From Anseranas semipalmata (lineage: Eukaryota > Chordata > Aves > Anseriformes > Anseranatidae): DNA of 64,000 nucleotides. The notes beneath the pieces were generated by a model. That model saw nothing but the letters and a program-made list of their open reading frames with translations. It was not told the DNA's origin and made no database searches. The stretch lies in assembly GCA_013399115.1 (NCBI GenBank), contig VXAA01000904.1, positions 823,979 through 887,978 of the forward strand, given 5' to 3'. Position numbers and translations under genes: made by a program. Shown here piece by piece: positions 62,001 through 64,000 of the stretch. The stretch's first letter is position 1. Each line of letters starts with the position of its first letter.

Positions 62001-64000
62001 AGTGAGTATTCTGCTATGAACATATAGCCTTATTCTCCATGAGGCTGAATGACTTTATTTCCAAAAGCCTTTCCTTGGTATTCTTGCAGCCCAAGGTTAG
62101 GGCTTTAGTTATAAATCCTGCATAGCCTTTTGGAGTTGAGAGAAGAGGCAAGAACACTTAGCCATGATTACTGAAAGAGATTAGGGCATTTGATACAAAA
62201 GACATAGAGAAAAGAGTCCTATTGAGAAAGGCTGTTTTATGTTTTTATAATGATTTCTGACCTTGGATTTTTTTTTTTTTACGCCAAAAACTGCATGGAC
62301 TGCCAGTATAAGACAGTAAGCTGTTTTGTTTTCCTGAAAGAAAGCCTACAGTTGTAGCATGAAATATGCAAATGTTAAGGTTCCCCTAGCAATGTCAGCC
62401 TTTTTAGATGATGTAGACTCAATTAAGGCAAATATTCAGAAATACACTGTATGAAAAGCTTTCTTTAAACCAACTGCGGCACATCCTGACTCTTGTCATC
62501 TCTTAAGCCTTAAAGGTTCATCAATGTGAGACGTTTGATCTTGTGGAGCAAAAAGTGATCTAGGACTTTTTCATTGTTCTGCTTAGGGTATATGTACACA
62601 TATATACACACACAACTATTTTAATTGGAGGCACTGCAAGGAAGCATTTAGCCAAGGCTTCAACACCTATAATTGCACTAAGCATAAAAGGCAAATTGGG
62701 AATGCAAAATCTGACAATTTTAAAGCAGATGTGTTTTTCCTGTAATGCTTTGGTGTCATCGTTGGCTTAGCCAGTATCTTTGACAGGGTGACACAAGGGA
62801 TTTGAACAGACTTTCTTAGTGGTCCTGCTGGAGTTCTGCCTGAGACTTAATGATGCAGCAGCCACCATAACACTTGTGAAAACAACTGTGTTTTTCTTAT
62901 GTGCCCTGAGATGAGACATTTAGAATTCTAGACTCAAGGAATTAAGTAACAAGACACCTGAAAGGAAGTGGAGGAACAGCCTCTGTGAGGCAAAAGTTGA
63001 TTAGAAAATGGCCTCAGACTGAGTTTTCATCACTAACCACTGTCACTGATAACACCCTTAGCTTCCCAGCCCTTGAAGCTTGTGATGTTGGTGCTGTTTT
63101 GCTTTCCCGATGTGCTTTCAGCCTTACCACTTCTTCCAAGGCATTGTCCCGTTTCCTCCTCATAACCAGAACTCTCCTATGGGCTCTTCCAGTTCTCTGC
63201 CTCACCAGCAGAAAACCCTCACTTCTCAATCTGACACTCATCTCTAATTCCACTTAAAATTAGCCAGGTTAATCTTACTTTCCCATCCATCAGGCTGCAT
63301 CACTTCCTTCAGCTATCTCGTCACCTACTGTATTCAGTTCAAACTTCTGGTTCAGTCTTTTATTTTCCCTCTAGTTCTCTGGAGTGCATTTCCTGTTGCA
63401 TCTTTTCCCTTTCACCACCAATGCCTCTTAGGTTGCTGCACCATTCTTTTCTCCTTCTTATTTTCACACTGTTTTATGTGCTGCTTTCTGAGTCGGTATG
63501 TTCTTCTCACACCTGCATGCCAAGACACTCCTCCTTTTCAGCCATAGTCTCTCTAGCTCTGTAAGCATACACATGTGATTCTCAGACACTTGTCCTTCTA
63601 TAGACTTGCTTATTGAATCTTCTTGCCCTATGGACCGTGGTATGTATTTGATTGTGCTTGCTACAGTCCAGAATATTCTAATGTATTATCAACACTTTAA
63701 CTTACAACTAACAACTCTGATCGTTATTAGAAATATGTGGAAATTTTACATCATCAAGCTAGGAAAAAAACAAATATTAAAGGGGAAAGAGCTTTTATTC
63801 CTGTTTGCTTTTCCCCTATGACTTTCTTAGTCCTGAACACAGAGAATGTTTATAATTTGAAATCTTAGATATAGTTAGGCTGAGAACAGTGACTTACAAG
63901 TGCTCATTTGTATGTGTATCAGACTCCAGCCATTTAGTGGATTTTTAAAGCCTGCAAGGCTGTGTTGGGAGGGACAGAGGGAGAAAGACGTTGCACTACA
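59059..64000 (+). other. EAF1: EAF1 intron 4 (partial) to window end
   Basis: No match to the next EAF1 segment (LRAEVDIIEQ... in human) was found, so this is presumed intron continuing past the edge. It contains TTTG repeats near 60077-60105 and poly(T) at 62269-62280. A pyrimidine-rich stretch at about 63.0-63.56 kb may be a decayed repeat, but I could not identify it. Confidence 0.6.

Noticed and set aside
1..64000. CRISPR arrays, operons, phage or prokaryotic defence systems, tRNA or rRNA genes, endogenous retroviruses
   Set aside because: Looked for and not seen. The window is spliced vertebrate DNA with short random frames; no regularly spaced direct repeats, retroviral gene fragments or tRNA-like folds were recognised by eye.

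Overview
This is a vertebrate nuclear genome window, almost certainly from a bird. The evidence is spliced genes with GT/AG introns, CpG-island promoters, and three CR1 LINE copies carrying the typical avian 3' end. It contains parts of three protein-coding genes in the amniote order SH3BP5 - METTL6 - EAF1 (human 3p25; I recall chicken chromosome 2). No other coding gene could be supported.

Layout. 1-14.9 kb: 5' part of SH3BP5 on the minus strand (exon 3 at 3415-3543, exon 2 at 13241-13303, 3' part of exon 1 ending at 14768). Its CpG island surrounds exon 1, and the rest of the gene runs off the left edge. 15-41.4 kb: an intergenic stretch of about 26 kb. It holds a CR1 copy with recognisable reverse transcriptase (32.77-33.88 kb), a shorter old CR1 (40.19-40.45 kb), relics that look like MIR-type SINEs, a poly(A) tract preceded by AATAAA, and an isolated CpG-rich block (20.56-21.13 kb). 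A further CR1 (11.78-12.19 kb) lies in SH3BP5 intron 2. 41.5-47.8 kb: METTL6, minus strand, five coding exons, complete and in frame (292 codons). 49.2-50.3 kb: CpG island between METTL6 and EAF1, interrupted by a 263-base assembly gap that probably swallowed EAF1 exon 1. 53.1-59.06 kb: EAF1 exons 2-4 on the plus strand; the remaining exons lie beyond the right edge.

The three genes are not a pathway. SH3BP5 is a RAB11 exchange factor and JNK-binding mitochondrial scaffold, METTL6 is a tRNA-Ser m3C methyltransferase, and EAF1 is a partner of ELL elongation factors. METTL6 and EAF1 are head-to-head and probably share a bidirectional promoter.

I found no prokaryotic system, CRISPR array, intact mobile element or novel gene cassette. 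The most interesting items are annotation hazards (missing first exons beside sequence gaps), a minisatellite at the EAF1 5' end, a probably extended METTL6 N-terminus, two CpG-rich blocks away from known promoters, and old SINE-like relics.
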